NCBI GenBank assembly: GCA_013397795.1
Contig: VZTJ01003574.1
Location: 695,967-759,966, forward strand
Length of the DNA: 64,000 nt
From: Orthonyx spaldingii
Lineage: Eukaryota > Chordata > Aves > Passeriformes > Orthonychidae
Direction: 5' to 3'
Shown here: positions 26,001-41,000 of the stretch, in pieces
How positions within the stretch are numbered: the first letter of the stretch is position 1
Layout: every line of letters starts with the position of its first letter
The notes under the pieces: model-generated
The model's database searches: none
What the model saw: only the letters and a program-made list of their open reading frames with translations
Told to the model about the DNA's origin: nothing
Made by a program: the position numbers and the translations under genes

Positions 26001-29000
26001 GAGTGTCCATGTGTTTGTATTACTTGTCGTACAATCAAGATGCTATGGAGAGGGTAAGAGTCATTCTTGTGCTGTAACTGCAGTGATTCTCATCGTTTCA
26101 CAGTGTTTCTACCTGTGCTCAAACAGTGAATAAACATCTCCTAAGCTTAAAAGCAAAATTATATGGATGACTGATATATGCAGAGGCATTAGGAGGCATA
26201 TGAATAATGGTGTTTTGTTTCAAGGGTGTGGATTTCAGTTCCTAGGGAATTAACTGAGGACCTTGTCAGCATTGTCTCAATACTTTAATCACCCTTTTCA
26301 TCCTATTCTTCCCTCTTTCCCTCAAAAAATCCCAACAAAAACCTCCTTCATTCTCATTTATCTTCCTTTTCCTGCCTGCTGCAATGGACTCCTATACCTG
26401 AGAGTGTTTTTTCCATGCATGGTTCCAGATATTCTGCCAGATGTTATCCCCAATATGTACAGATAGCAGGTAGAGCAGGTGTCTGTGGTACATTTTGGGT
26501 TTCAGAGGAAGCCAGATTCAGGGTAGTCCACATCAAACCTCAGGCCTGAAGCTGGTGTCACTGTGTTTTGTGAGTACATCCAACACCAGCAGAGCAGAGA
26601 TGGAAACCTCTGCTAACTGGGCACACAGCAGCTGCTGGCAGCACTTCAGCTCTGTGCTGCTCCCCTTGGCACTGCCCCTGGCAGAGGGTTCCCAGCTCCT
26701 CCTCAGGAGAAGTCAACAGGCACTTGCAAAAGTGCAGTTCTGAGCACATGGTCTGCACATCTCGGAGGCACGGTCTGAGAACAGGAAAAGACCAGCTCAG
26801 TTGTCTGTTTCCAGAGAAGAGTCAGGCTTTAGACTTGCATTTGATGATCCTTGCAATTCCCCCAGGCTTCAGTGCTACCAGAGTTTGCTAGAACCTCAAC
26901 ATAGCATATGGTGCTGTTATACTGAGCAGAACTTGTGTTTCTTCACTGGAGACTTGTCTGCCTCTAGCGAAGCTTTCTTTTGATATCTGGAAGTGGTACA
27001 GAGAAGGACTCTCTGGAATTATACTACACTAAGGCTACTGTATTCATTGTGCTTTGCTCTGGCAATGGACAAATTTCTAGTCCTACATTGCCAAATCATA
27101 GCCGTTATTAATCTTAACAGCAGCTTTTTTCTACTGGTCTGGAAATGGGAGTTTTTATTTCATGTCTCAGATGTCCCAAGTGAAGCTGGGAATAACTGGT
27201 ACTTGTTCTCTGCTTCTCAAAGAGCCCTCATTCTCCTTGGACCAATTATCCTCAGCAACCTGTTTGAAATCCTCCTCAAGAATGTTCTTTTGCTTTCTAG
27301 GTGTGCATGCACCCCCACAATGTGCTTTCAGATGTGGTGAACTACACCTTGTGGCTGATGGAGTGCTCCCACGCCTCGGGCTGCTGCCATGCCACCATGT
27401 TCTTCTCCATCTGCTTCTCCTTCCGTGCTGTCCTGGAGCTCTTTGACAGGCACGATGGGCTGCGGCGTCTGGTGAACCTGGTGAGGGCTGGGGCTTTAGG
27501 TAGGGAACAGGGGTTTAGTGTTAGTTTTTGCACCCTGTAAGTGCAGCTGTGGAGAGCTTTGTTCTTTTTCCTCCTCGATTCCCAAGAGATGGAAAGGTGA
27601 GTTGAGTTTTCTAAGCAACACTCACATGCCTCCTTTTATCTTTATTATTTTTACTGTTATTATTATGATTATTGTCTAGAGACTTGCTACCCTTTGGGAG
27701 CTTTTTGGTGCAACTCCTGGGTTAAGCAGTACCCGTTCAAACACCATTGGCTTAGTGGCAGTCCAGATGTTTCTTACCACTCCCCATACACCCTGTTGGA
27801 TGTGGGTAAATGCAGCCTTGTTCCAGGAGAGGAATAGCTGTGTGTGTGCTGCAGTAACCATGGTACCTTCTGGGCACGCGTGACACTGTTCCTGTACAAA
27901 AGCTGAAATGTCTGCAGGGTGTTGCTGTGCTCTCCTGCAGCTTGGGCTGTGTCTCACTCAGGGACATCAGTGCTGCAGGGTGCAAGCACAGTGTGGGGCC
28001 ACACTATGCCTCATAGTACTCGGCACAACACTGCCTGCAGACCTACACTGGTGTGACTTCTGCATTTCTGGGTTCATAGACAGTGAAGGAGAGGGCATGG
28101 TTCAATTTAGGCTATTTACCTACGCAGAGACCCTGTTCTGTTCAGAGAGACTTTGCTGTACAGGACATAGAAGCACACTGAGAGCTGACAAAGGCAGCGT
28201 GTTTGGGTTTGGTCCAAGAGCAGCTGAGAGGTGTGAGGTGCTTTTTTTTCCTGAAGTCTCAGCTGATGAAACCTTTTTCCCCACACCCAACCTCTTTCTG
28301 AAGATAAGCACTCTGGAGATCTTAAACCTGGAGGACCAAGGAGCCCTGCTGAGTGACGATGAGATCTTTGCCAGTCGCCAGACGGGGAAGCACACGTGCA
28401 TGGCCCTGCGCCGCTACTTCGAGGCTCACCTTGCCATCAAGCTGGAGCAGGTGAAGCAGTCGCTGCAGCGCACGGAGGGCGGCATCCTGGTCCACCCACA
28501 GCCCCCCTACAAGGTGAGGAGCACATTGCAAGCTTTTTCTACATGGTTGTTGCATTTCTCAGTTGAATCCAATTGTATCCTTCGGAGTCAGTGCAGAAAC
28601 TAGGCAGGGCACAATTATTTTATTTGAACTTCTTTCCTGTAGCGTGGAACAGCACTGCAATAGGAAAATACAGAGGAGCCCTTGAGGTTTGTCTGAATTA
28701 TGTTTGATTAAGGCTCCTGCTGATGTCTGTGGTTCCCTTTGCATCTCTCAAAAACTCAAAGCAGGTTGTTTCTGATACTTGTGGGGTTTTCTATGCTGTG
28801 AATCTCTGAAAGGACAAAATGTGTATGTGTATAGAGGTGCATAATGTTGAAAAACTTGGAAATAAGTTTGATTTGATGATGATAACTGAAATGTCTTTTG
28901 GACACCAGTGTTTTTAGAAATTACCCATGAGATCTAGATGACTAATAATCCATAGTCCTGGCCATGATATTTTTTTCCTGATTTCTCCCTGCAAAGCTGG

Positions 29001-32000
29001 TTTTGTTGGTTTGTTTTGGGGTTTTTTGTTTGTTTGTTGTTTTTTTTTTAAACTGGATTTTATGGCTGCTTGTTTTGAGAGAGCACATTGACCTGTGGTT
29101 TCTGATTTAATTTATGATGATTTTCTAGAGGCACTGAAATAAGAAATTATGAAGGTGTTTTTGCTTCTGAGGAAATAACTCATTTTCAGTAACTAAAGAA
29201 ATGTATATAAACTGTTGCTTTCTCATGTAATTAAAAATATTGAAATGCAAACTTGCTAGGAATTTCTGAACTTCTGCTTTTTATTCAGTATGTTTCGTAG
29301 TCAAAACTTAGAAACTGTAATTGAATATTTTTAGCAACCTTTTTAATATTTTAGCACAAATGTGTATTGAATGATGGTGTAGTAGCTACTAGATTAAAAG
29401 CAGAGTAGAATTTTAATGTAACTTTTCTTCTTAAATTGGCCTAAGTTTTCTAAGATGGTAAAGAAACTTAAAGGATATTGTCCTTAAGCCTATTATTGTA
29501 TATTATAGTGACAGTTGCAGTATTCTTTTATAACTGAGGAATAAACCAGAAAGTAAATACTTAATCTGCAAGGCACAGTGGTAGTCTAATCCTGTAGATG
29601 CAGTTTTCAGTTAAATCCCAGCAGTGGGGGATTTGATGTGCAAGTTTGTGATCTCATGGTGTCCCTTTCTCTGCAGGCTTGCTCCTATACTCATGAGCAG
29701 ATTGTGGAGATGATGGAGTTCCTGATTGAGTATGGTCCAGCACAACTCTACTGGGAGCCAGCAGAGGTTTTTCTCAAATTGTCTTGTGTCCAGCTCATGC
29801 TTCAGCTCATTTCCATTGCCTGCAACTGGAAGACGTACTATGCAAGGTGAGCTGTTTGCTGTAGTGCTCTCTTTGAGTGCAGCACTTGTGGGTCTTGGGC
29901 AGGACATTACATTTCCAGATTTTCTACCCTGATAGCATTTAAAACAGGCACATAGTGGTTAGTGCTGTTAGGGCCTGTGCTGGGGCCACACTGTGCTTAT
30001 TGAAGTTAACTCTTGGGAAAGCAGGAGTAAAATGTTGAGGTAGAGAATGGGATGTCAAGAAATTTCTGAAAAGCCAAAATGCCTCAGGCCCTTGATTACT
30101 ATGACATGGATTTCTCAGAAAAGCTTAATCACAAGTTCTGTGCCTCTTTGTATCTGTCTCAAAATTTGTTTACTTTTTTGTTAAGAGAAAGGCTAGAAAA
30201 TGCTCCAAGGAGAAGGTGAAATCAAGACATATCTTAATCCTGAAAGGAGGTGGACTAGGGCTCCCTCCTCCTTATTTCTGCTGCCTACAGGAGCTTCTTG
30301 CCTAACTTAACTTGAAAGCCTTTGAAATCTACTTTGCTTCTGCAGTTCCCTGCCTCCCTCCCTCTCTCAGGTTGCACTCTCCTGGATAGTTTGTGTTCTC
30401 CTGTTTCTTTCCTTCTGCAGCTGTTTCCTAATTGCTACCTGGGTTAACTCCTACCTTTCCACACAGGTTATAGATCTCTCTTTTGAGTTGTTCTGCTCTC
30501 TCATTTCTTGCTGAACATCTCTTTTCACTTTCCACACACCTGTGTCTCTCTTAAACTGGAGCCTAAATTGGTTTCTTTTTGACTAGCACAGTTGTCTGGT
30601 TTGCTGCTAAATGGCGTCCTTTGACTTCAAAAAATCTTCCTCCCTAACTGACTGGTGATAGAGTATTTTGGACAGCAGTGTTTCCCAGCTAAGATGTAGA
30701 GTTAGATTAGATTTAGAAGCTTAATTTAGAACGCTTTCATTAGTAAGTCTTAACATTCTTATTTTTATAAATACAAAATTACAGTGCTTTTAGGAGCCTG
30801 TGGGCCATGTGGATTAAATGCTGGCAGACTGCAGGCAACGATGTGCATGTGAGCACTGCCTTCTGTGGAGACCAGCCCTTTTCATTCTAAAATCAAAAGG
30901 CACCATCAAATGCAGCAGATGTGACTGATTTACTTCCATTTCTTGGAGTAGAGTAAATTGAATACTATTTTATGTTATTGAGACAACTCTGTACATGCAA
31001 TTTTAAGAAGTTCTTCTGTTGCTGTCTTCCAGGAATGACACAGTACGATATGCTTTGGATGTACTGGCCATCCTGACTGTAGTTCCTAAAATCCAGTTGC
31101 AACTGGCAGAACCTGTGGATGTGTTAGATGAAGCTGGATCTACTGTTTCCACTGTGGGTAAGCTGAATACAGTCCTGGTGACTTAGACATGTATCAGTTG
31201 TCTTCTGCTACGTGGGTTTTGGCTGGCTGTTCCTCACCTACAGTGAGACAAGGGTTAAAACAATTCATGTACTCAGAGTTACTGTCAAGGATGCAAATAA
31301 ATGGGAGAGTGCACTGTGGTTAAAATGGTGTCATGATTAGCACTGTGGTTGGGTTGCAAATTTAGAGGCAGGTCTTTCTCTGGCACTTGTTTTCAAGAGC
31401 TCATTAAATACAGGTGGAGGCAAATATACTTTTATAATGGGACTATGAGGTTTCATCACTCCAGAAATTTAGGTCTCCTGAGGATATGGCATTTGAGAGT
31501 GTGGGAGAGGAACAATTATTGCTGTGTGAGTTATGCTGTAACTGGTTACCTCCAGGGTCAGCATGTAAATGAGTGAGATGTGCCTGGACCAGATCCAAGG
31601 CTTCTACTTTAACTGAAGTGTCACTGTTTTTGTAAGAAAAGAAAAATAAAAGGTAGGCAGAGTACTAGATACAGGCAAAAGACAATATCTTTTGCATAAA
31701 AACTCTGTAGATAAGTACCAATTCTGTGAGGGTGTAAAGAAGACATGAAACTAACAGGAATTATATGGGGGAAAAAAGTAACCCCAAAGTTTCTTTTTTT
31801 GCCTGATTCCTTTTAGAAGTTGTGATATGATTATTTTTTCCTCAATGACTTGGTCCCCTTCCTTCCTCTTAGTATTTACTTTGTTAGTGTTTTTACAAGA
31901 GAGTTGCTCTCGGCAGTAAGAATCAGAGCATGTCTGTGCATCTTGCTCTGGTCCAGGTACCTTAGATTTTTTACTCCTTGACTTGGTCATCACCTCTGAG

Positions 32001-35000
32001 AAACTGTGTGACATTACCTATTGATGATGAGGTGGAGGACCAGCAGTGCAGGAAAACATTTTGCTAGGGAGGTAGAAGAATGTCTTAGACTAGTTTACAG
32101 AACTTCAGGAGTTTTCAGAATTAAGGGAATTACCTATTTTCTTCAAATTTGTTGAAGGACTCCCTTATTTGTCTGATCAACTTGTGTAAGGTACATTTTA
32201 GAGTACTAAAGAAACTACTTCTTTCCCTCACTAGGTATTAGTATCATCCTTGGTGTTGCTGAGGGTGAGTTTTTCATCCATGATGCTGAGATTCAGAAAT
32301 CAGCCCTTCAGATCATCATCAATTGTGTGTGTGGCCCAGACAACCGGATCTCCAGTATCGGGAAATTCATCTCTGGGACTCCTCGTCGAAAGCTTCCTCA
32401 GGCCCCCAAGAGCAGTGAGCACACGTTAGCCAAGATGTGGAATGTGGTGCAGTCCAACAACGGCATCAAGGTGCTGCTGTCGTTGCTGTCCGTGAAGATG
32501 CCGATCACCGACGCGGATCAGATCCGGGCACTGGCCTGCAAGGCCCTGGTGGGGCTGTCGCGCAGCAGCACCGTCCGGCAGATCATCAGCAAGCTGCCCC
32601 TGTTCAGCAGCTGCCAGATCCAGCAGCTGATGAAGGAGCCGGTGCTGCAGGACAAGCGCAGCGAGCACGTGAAGTTCTGCAAATACGCTGCCGAGCTGAT
32701 CGAGCGCGTCTCGGGGAAGCCGCTGCTCATCGGCACCGACGTCTCGCTGGCGCGGCTGCAGAAGGCGGACGTGGTGGCCCAGTCCAGGATCACGTTTCCT
32801 GAGAAGGAGCTGCTGCTGCTGATTCGGAACCATCTCATCTCCAAGGGCCTCGGGGAAACCGCGTCTGTCCTTACGAAAGAGGCTGACCTGCCCATGACTG
32901 CGGCATCTCACTCTTCTGCCTTCACCCCCGTGGCGGCCGCTGCCTCTCCGGTGACTCTGCCTCGCACTCCTCGCATCGCTAACGGCATCTCGGCCCGTTT
33001 GGGCAGCCACACGGCCGTAGGTTCCACTGCCACCTCTGTCCACGCTCAGGCAAGGCCGTCTGCATCCCAAGGTCCACCTGCCCTTCCAGGCCCTTCTTAC
33101 GCCAGCAACTCTCCTCTGATTGGCAGGATTAGCTTTGTCAGGGAGAGGCCGTCTCCCTGCAACGGCAGGAAAATCAGAGTGTTGCGACAAAAATCGGACC
33201 ATGGTGCCTACAGCCAGAGCCCAGCTATCAAAAAGCAGCTGGACAGACACCTTCCTTCCCCACCCACGCTGGACAGTATAATCACAGAGTACCTTAGGGA
33301 GCAGCACGCCCGCTGCAAGAACCCTGTTGCCACCTGTCCCCCTTTCTCTCTCTTTACTCCCCACCAGTGTCCTGAGCCAAAACAGAGGCGCCAGGCGCCC
33401 ACTAACTTTACCTCACGGCTGACCCGCAGGGCGGCCTTTCCGAAGTACGGAGGGGTGGATGGTGGCTGCTTTGATAGACACCTTATATTTAGCAGGTAAG
33501 GAGAAAAAAATGTCTTGTGATCCCTCTCAGGATGTACCCTGCGCCAAAAAGCCTTACCTGGATTCAGGCTGTGCAGTCCCACAGTGGAGTATCCTTGGAG
33601 ACAAAAGAGTTTTCATTCACAGTGACAGAGCCTTGGAAGGCTTTTTTAGTAGTTGTTCGGTTTGTCTTGTCCTTAGTGCTGACCTTTAGTACACAAAGCA
33701 CACTTCATTTTCAGTAGCAACATTGACTAATGAAGCTGGTAGCTCTCTGTTCTCCTTTGGAAGGTGAGTATTTGGCACCAGTTTTATATGAAAGTGTAGC
33801 ATAGCCTTGAGGGTGGTTGGCTGACAGATGCAGGACAATGAAATCTATATTTTGTTCTTGCAACTGAATCATCAGCACCACCAGTTGCCTTTTTATGTAG
33901 CCTTTCCTGAGGTTAAACAGGAAAGTGATGTGAAGTTTATGAAAATAAAGATGACACATTCATGAAAGCATCTTCACAGTGAAAGCAGTGTCACTGTGGC
34001 ATGTTATGATGTCAGGAGGTGTGGCTGATGTGACATCTTCTTGTGCTAAATGTTTCAGGACTGTCAGGAATTTTTTTGCTAACTCTGTACTTACCCAGGT
34101 GTTGACATTGCAGGTTTTCCATCAATCCAGCTTTGAAGACGGAGTCCCAAGTGCTTCAGCTTAATGATGTGCGTTAACAGAAGTACCACGTAGTGGAAAA
34201 CAAACCCTGAAAGATTGCAAACACTGTTGTAATACTTGAGCACTAATCTTCAAATTGACACTTACCTTGCTCTAGAAGAAAGCTGTAGCTTGTACCTATG
34301 TAATCTTTAAGGGCTGGATTTAATATCATCACACGGCATTTCAGTTTTGCTTTTCTCTTTTGGGTTACCCATGTATTTTTGCCTTCTCCAGGTTCCGTCC
34401 AATTTCTGTGTTCAGGGAAGCAAATGAGGATGAGAGTGGCTTTACCTGTTGTGCATTTTCTGCGAGAGAACGATTCTTAATGCTGGGTACTTGCACGGGG
34501 CAGTTGAAACTCTATAACGTGTTCAGTGGACAGGAGGAGGCCAGTTACAACTGCCATAACTCTGCCATCACGCACCTTGAGCCATCCAGGGTAAGCAATC
34601 ACAGACCTGTTCTGATTTTTAGCACTTCCCACTGCCTAAGCCCTGGTATGCTTTGGGCCCATCTGGATATGTACATCTAAAATGCATCTGCTGGCTGGCC
34701 TGCAATGCCTCTCATTGAAGCACTTGTAATACCTGAATATTCTTGCTCTTGTGAGTTCTACATTCAGGGGTTTTTCTTCCCTAGATAATAAAGAAGATAT
34801 ACAGTGGCTGTGTGCCTTCTTAAGAAATTAATATATATGTCTGGAGTGAAAAATGCTTAAACTGACTATTACACGTTTATTTATGTGTGAGATGAGATAT
34901 CAGAGGTTATGTATCTTCCTTTTGATGGAGAAAGAAACCTTTCAGGGGATAATTCTGGGAAGAAAGAAAAGATTTATAAGCAGAATGGACTTCACTCACA

Positions 35001-38000
35001 GGAAGTCAGAATTCAGCCATGGATTATCCTGATTTTATCTGCTGTTAACATCATAGAATGTTCCCATTGTTATCTGTAAAGTTTGTCTACCAAGGGCTCT
35101 TTGTTATACATAGTATTAGATACCTGAATTTTACCCCTAGAGAAGTAGTATTAGGCACAAAAATCTGCTCTGTAGTTCCTAAATTGATCTTGTAAGTTCA
35201 AAGTGTATAGGTAAAATGATAACCTCTGTTTTTTCTGGTATTCTTTTCCCTTCTTCCACTCCAATCTGGAAATCCAGGATGGATCTTTATTGCTGACATC
35301 TGCTACATGGAGCCAACCTCTGTCTGCATTGTGGGGAATGAAGTCTGTCTTTGATATGAAGTAGGTACACTGTGATTCAGCTGTGGGGTGTGCTGCAGTT
35401 GGAAGAACCATTTGATACAGGAGTAAACTCTGTAAAACAGCATAGCACAGATCTCAAAATCTCTCTTGTGAAAAATAAAACGTGCTCCCTTTCTTATGTT
35501 GGTATCTTCCCTATTTTATTTGGTACAGAGCAAAGTCTTAAGTTCTACCTAAAGTCCTGTTTAACGCAAAGTAGGTCAGTAAAGTCACTGCTACTCCTGA
35601 AGGGAAAGAAACATGTTTGTGTTTTTATTCTCATGTTTGTAAATTATCTTGGCAATCTTTATGTAGCCAGTTCAGAATTTGAGTGGCATGGTTTTTTACA
35701 TGGTGAAATTGTCAGACCTGGATGCAAGCTCTTTAAAATCTATTTCAGTATCTACAATTGTTTCTTCCCATAACATAAATGGAAAACTCTTCATTTTTAA
35801 AAGGTTTTTTTGTTGTCTACTTTACTTGTAAGCAACTGTTCTGCTGTGATCTGTGTGGGGTCAGCTAGAGGCCTTTCTTCAGAGGAAAGGTTTAACTTAG
35901 GCTGCAAGTGTTTCAGGGGTCATGATGCCATCCACTGCTTACTTCTCCAAACAGTGTTATGTTGATGGCAGGTCCTGTTGGTGGCAGGTCTGAATCTGCT
36001 ACTGCAGATGTGGTCAGTGGCAAAGGAGAGAGTTTTCTACATCTTTTCTCTGTTGTTGAAACCTGTGCTGGAGCTGTTGGGGTTGTTTGGGTCATGTAGA
36101 ATCTGCAATTCCTTGACTTCTTTGCTGACTGTATCTGCAGGCATTCCTTCCCTGATGACCACTATGTGGAGTTCAGCAAGCACTCTCAGGACAGGGTCAT
36201 TGGCACAAAGGGAGACATTGCACATGTAAGTACCAGGAAAGCTCATGGCTGTGAAGCTCTGGCAGGAATATAATCCTCCCTAGGATGTTTATTGACTGAT
36301 GTGAGTGCTTTAATGCTCTGTGTAACTGCTGAGCTTCAGAGGAAAGCTTTGACAGTGTCAAGTAATTTCTCCCTTTTCCTGAGGGTATAAACTTGGCTAT
36401 CCAGCTGTAGCACAAGCAGTGTGGGTGTGCTGCCTCTCTGGGCAAGTATCCTGGGCAATTGTAGGTTCTGCTTTGTTTTATTCATTTGCGAGAAATCATG
36501 CAGGATTTTTTTTCCCTCTAAAGTTGCTTTCTGAGCCTTACTTTTCAGCAATAGTAATAATAATAATAATGATAAAGTTCCACTGTAAGCAGTAGCTCAG
36601 TTTACAGCTGTGGGAAATGACCTATTAGAAGTGTCCTCCTTTTGCCCCCCCCTAAATTTCAGCTTACTTTTGGGTAATTTAATTTTACCATTATATCTTC
36701 AGATAGTACTGTTGTAGTGCTTTGCATGAATACCTGCAAATTGGACATTTGCACTGCTAATTTGCATTTGTTGTAGGCCCCATCTCTCTTGAATTTGTGT
36801 AAAAAATTTTCATGAAATGCAACTTACTCAAATTATTTATAAGTTCACATGTTACTCTGATTTGTTTAAGTAAACTCTCCATTCCTGCCCAGTTTTTAAC
36901 TTGGATTTAGCTGGAAGTCGAATCAGTTTGTGTATTGTGTTTATCTGGTAAACAGATTTGTTTTCCAGTTCTAGAGAATATGTTCCTCTGTAAGTTTGAA
37001 CAAGAGCTAGGCTCTGAAGGATATTACAGATCAGATTTATCTGAGGAGATGATCATAAACCCTTTGTACTAGTTTAAAGCCTTTTTTATATTCCAGAAGT
37101 TTCTTGTGCCAAAACTCAAAGTTGCCTTTCTCTGTAAATGCCAAGAATTTTAACTCCTTTTCTATAGTTTCTGGCTTTTTTCCCCTCACTGTGTGCTTTG
37201 GAGTTTTAATGTTTGTAAATACCATCTGCTCTGAAAGCAGTTCCATGGCTGAAATAGTTTCTGGCGAAGTGGTACCTTGTGATTGCAGCTTTCCAGTCCA
37301 CTCTCATAGTGGAGTTATTTTATTTGGAACTCATCCTGATTGTAGTGAAATATGTCAGTGAGTCTGCAGCAAGCCAAGCACTGGCCAAAACTTGTTGTGA
37401 GGCTTGGTTCCAGCTGTGAAAAACTATTAAAGGGCTGGTAGGAAGGGTTATTTATGGAATGCTGTCACATGAAATGGAAAAGTGAAATGGGGAACAGGGT
37501 GATTCTGTAAGCAATCTAGAAGGGGGAACAGGGGGTGATTTTAGGCACAGGTACATTACAAATTGTGACTAATCTTTCTTTTTCTTTTTAATCTGAAAGA
37601 TCTATGATATTCAGACTGGCAACAAGCTATTGACTCTGTTTAACCCAGATCTTGCCAACAACTACAAGAAGAACTGTGCCACCTTTAACCCCACTGATGA
37701 CCTTGTCCTAAATGATGGTGTCCTCTGGGATGTCAGATCAGCACAAGCCATCCACAAGTTTGACAAATTCAACATGACTATCAGTGGTGTTTTCCATCCC
37801 AATGGGCTGGAGGTCATAGTGAACACTGAAATTGTATCCTTTGGCCACTCCTAACTGGTGCTGGGAGCTCAAGAATTGGTATGGGTGAACAAGTAGCTGT
37901 TTGCTGATTTGTATTAATGGTCTGCTGTGTTATATCTTATGTGTGGTAACAGGAGTTTCCATCTGTGAATCAAAGGAAGGGTGGGGACTGTCAGACAGGT

Positions 38001-41000
38001 AACTAATTTAAATCTAGATTCTGCCTCTAATGTAGCCTAGAGAAAATACTTAATACAGAGAGAGAGCAAGAGAGATTTTCTTTTCTGGTACCTCAGCTCT
38101 CTTCCCATGTCTTAACAAGATCAGTCCTGAAGGTGCTGCAGTAACCTCTCATGACTGGGAATGGCATTTTGAGTAAAAGCTTTCTCATTCTGAACACATG
38201 GAATGGAGTTGCAGTGCTGGAATCCAACCCTGCTTCCATCACATTTGCAAGACAGAGGCAATGAGGTTTCTTGAACGCAATTAGTCAGTTCTGTGCCACG
38301 AAATTGGAAAGGAAATAGAAACTTGCAATGGTTTGTTGCTCCTTAGCCTGTGTTTTTTCAGTGGGACCTCCGAACTTTCCATTTATTACACACAGTACCT
38401 GCACTGGATCAGTGTCGGGTGGTCTTCAACTACACTGGCACAGTGATGTATGGAGGTAGGACTTCTCCCCTTGCATCACTCTCCTGGGTCACCCACCTCT
38501 TGTCAGATAAGTAGATGCTTGTTCAGTGAAATGGGAAGCTTCAGAGACTGTGTAACTCCAGGCCTTACTGGCATGCGTGAACTGGATTTTTTCCAGGATA
38601 TTCATGCTACATGTATTGCTGACAAAGACAGTTTTCTGTAACATCAGCAGTATCACAAATAATTTGTGAGATTAAAAAGCAACCTATTGTATAATGGCAG
38701 ATCCAGTGATGCTTGAGAAAATAATTTTGCCGTCTGTATTAAGTTTTGATGATCTGTAGTATCAATAAAGGCATGTCTGGAAGAGTAGATATTAAATGGG
38801 TCTTGTCAAGCTATTAAACATAAAGAAAATTCAGGTCAGAGTATAATTTGATCTGAAGTTGATTAATTGTAGTGACTAATGGAAGGCAGATTTGTGGAAT
38901 AATCTATCCTTGTTTCAGCTATGTTGCAGGCAGATGATGAGGATGACCTTCTGGAGGAGAGAATGAGAAGTCCCTTTGGCTCTTCTTTCAGGACATTTAA
39001 TGCAACTGATTATAAACCTATAGGTAAGAGTAAGAGAGGAGCCAATAGCTAAGTCTGGAAGTTTGAAGGCTTATTGAAAGTTTGATTAGCAACGTTCACT
39101 TCTCTCTTTGCATGTGTGAGAAGACAAACTGCTATATCCTGTTCTGATAGAGGCACAGGGGTTGGGTTTAACTCTGACATAATTTCAAGTATCATATCCC
39201 ATGCAGTGTGTGACTGCCTTACTTGCTGCTGTTGAGCAGTTCTGGCTTTGTTTCCCTTCTTCTTTCCAAGTAAGGCATTATCTGAGACAGTAGGTCACTT
39301 GGCCAGGGTGGCATTGCTCTCATTTCACATGGGGCTCTTTTTTTAGCTCCTGGAGCTAAGCTAATTGCTGCTGTGGACATAAACAAATGTGGCTTTCGCT
39401 ACCGAAGGGACTCACAGGTCACAACTCAGTCCCTTTGTTGCCACCTATTCTGAAGGATGATCTGTTGTTTACTGTGCTTAGGGAAACCAATAAATGTATT
39501 ATCAAGGGAGAAGGCACCGTGTAGAGCAGGTTAAGAGCTTTCATTGCTGTTTTTTACAATGGTCTCAAACATTTCTATTCTTTATTACAGATTCAATTAT
39601 CTACCAACATTCACTTCTGTTTCAGCTGTTTTTTCTTGTCCCAAGATTGTATTATTTGCTTTTAGACACTTCTTTTTCAGTGAGCATTAAGTAACCTGCA
39701 GTTAACCATTGAGTTTGTTCTGTGATGTTTTCCAGCTACCATAGATGTAAAACGGAATATCTTTGACTTGTGCACAGACAGCAAGGACTGCTATCTGGCT
39801 GTCATTGAGGTAAAGCAGCTAAAATAAACTCTGATCTCTGTAGCTGTGGTTTGAATGCACTGCTTGTTGTTTCTTTTTTGGAGTTCCTGCTGTTAAATTC
39901 ATGGCCTAAGCTGTGGTGGTGTTTTGATGGTGCTAAAGATGCTGTTAGTTTTTTATTCTGCACCCCTTGCAGTCTTGTTTTGCTTCCTGTCATTCCTTAA
40001 ATTTCCAAGCACATTTGCTTCTCTTCTTCAAACTCTAACTTCACTTTAAAATGTACAGAGATTTTCCTTCTCATGAGCATAAAGAGAAATGTGGATTTTT
40101 CCTATTTATAGCAATGATTTCCTATTACTGCAAATTAAAATGTGCGCTGTACCAAATAAGTGGGAAATGCAATCTTTTGGGGGCTTCCCGTGTAGCTTTT
40201 CTGTGAATCACTCTGTTCCTTTTACACTTGTCTTCCTAGCAAAGTCCCAGAAGCTAAGGATTTGAAGAAAAAATTACTGAGCAAAACTTCTGGTTTGTTA
40301 GGGATGCAGTTCTTTGTTCAGTAATACGTTGTCAGAACCCAATTTCTTGAATCCTGATTATGCACATGTAGTGGCCAATGTAGAATCCTGTCAGCTTTAA
40401 ACTCTGTGAACCACTGATCCCTCCAGACCACAAAAGCAAGAATTTGTAGCAGGGCAAACTTCATGTTTAACTACTGAAGCTGGAGATGACAAGGGTTGTG
40501 AGACCAAGAAAATTTTCTTTTATAGGAGCCATTGGAAATGTTACTTCAGGGAACATGGCAGGTCTTGAAACCAAAAAGACTCATTTGTAGTACTAATTGT
40601 CCTGCTGCTGGCAAATGGGAGGGAAATGTTTCTGTGATTGAGATCAGATGTAGCATTGAATGTGACAGCTGAGCTCAGGTGCTGGGGCTGACTTCCCTGT
40701 GGCATCTCCCTGCAGAACCAGGGCAGCATGGATGCCATGAACATGGACACCGTGTGCAGGCTCTATGAAGTGGGCAGGCAGCGGCTGGCAGAGGACGAGG
40801 AGGATGAAGAAGAAGATCAGGTGAGCAGCATAGCATTAACCTGGGTATTCAAGAGTGCCTTTTAGCCATCTACATGTGTTCATTTATTACCCAGAGGCCT
40901 CATTTGGCCTCACCTAATGTGAAATAGATCACTTTACTGTCTGTGCAGAACCTGTGTGAACAGTAACTTTGTGCACTGTAAGCTAACACAATCATTTATA

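Larger units (their letters stand above)
18860..40715 (+). other. DCAF1: DCAF1 introns 3 to 21, non-coding content
   Basis: Nineteen introns of 254 to 1727 bases lie between exons 3 and 22. I saw only simple sequence in them: T-rich runs near 23971-24001 and 29040-29050, a TAA run at about 36554-36570 and a GA-rich stretch near 38057-38075. No nested gene, tRNA or snoRNA with clear boxes was recognised. The open reading stretch before exon 11 is reported as a finding. Confidence 0.7.

Noticed and set aside
32426..33364. 312-codon open frame antisense to DCAF1 exon 14
   Set aside because: It is the mirror of a GC-rich conserved coding exon; the translation resembles no known protein and is explained by codon bias on the other strand.
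35048..35062. TCATAGAATG resembling the reversed CR1 end
   Set aside because: The following bases do not continue into CR1 sequence; the match is too short.
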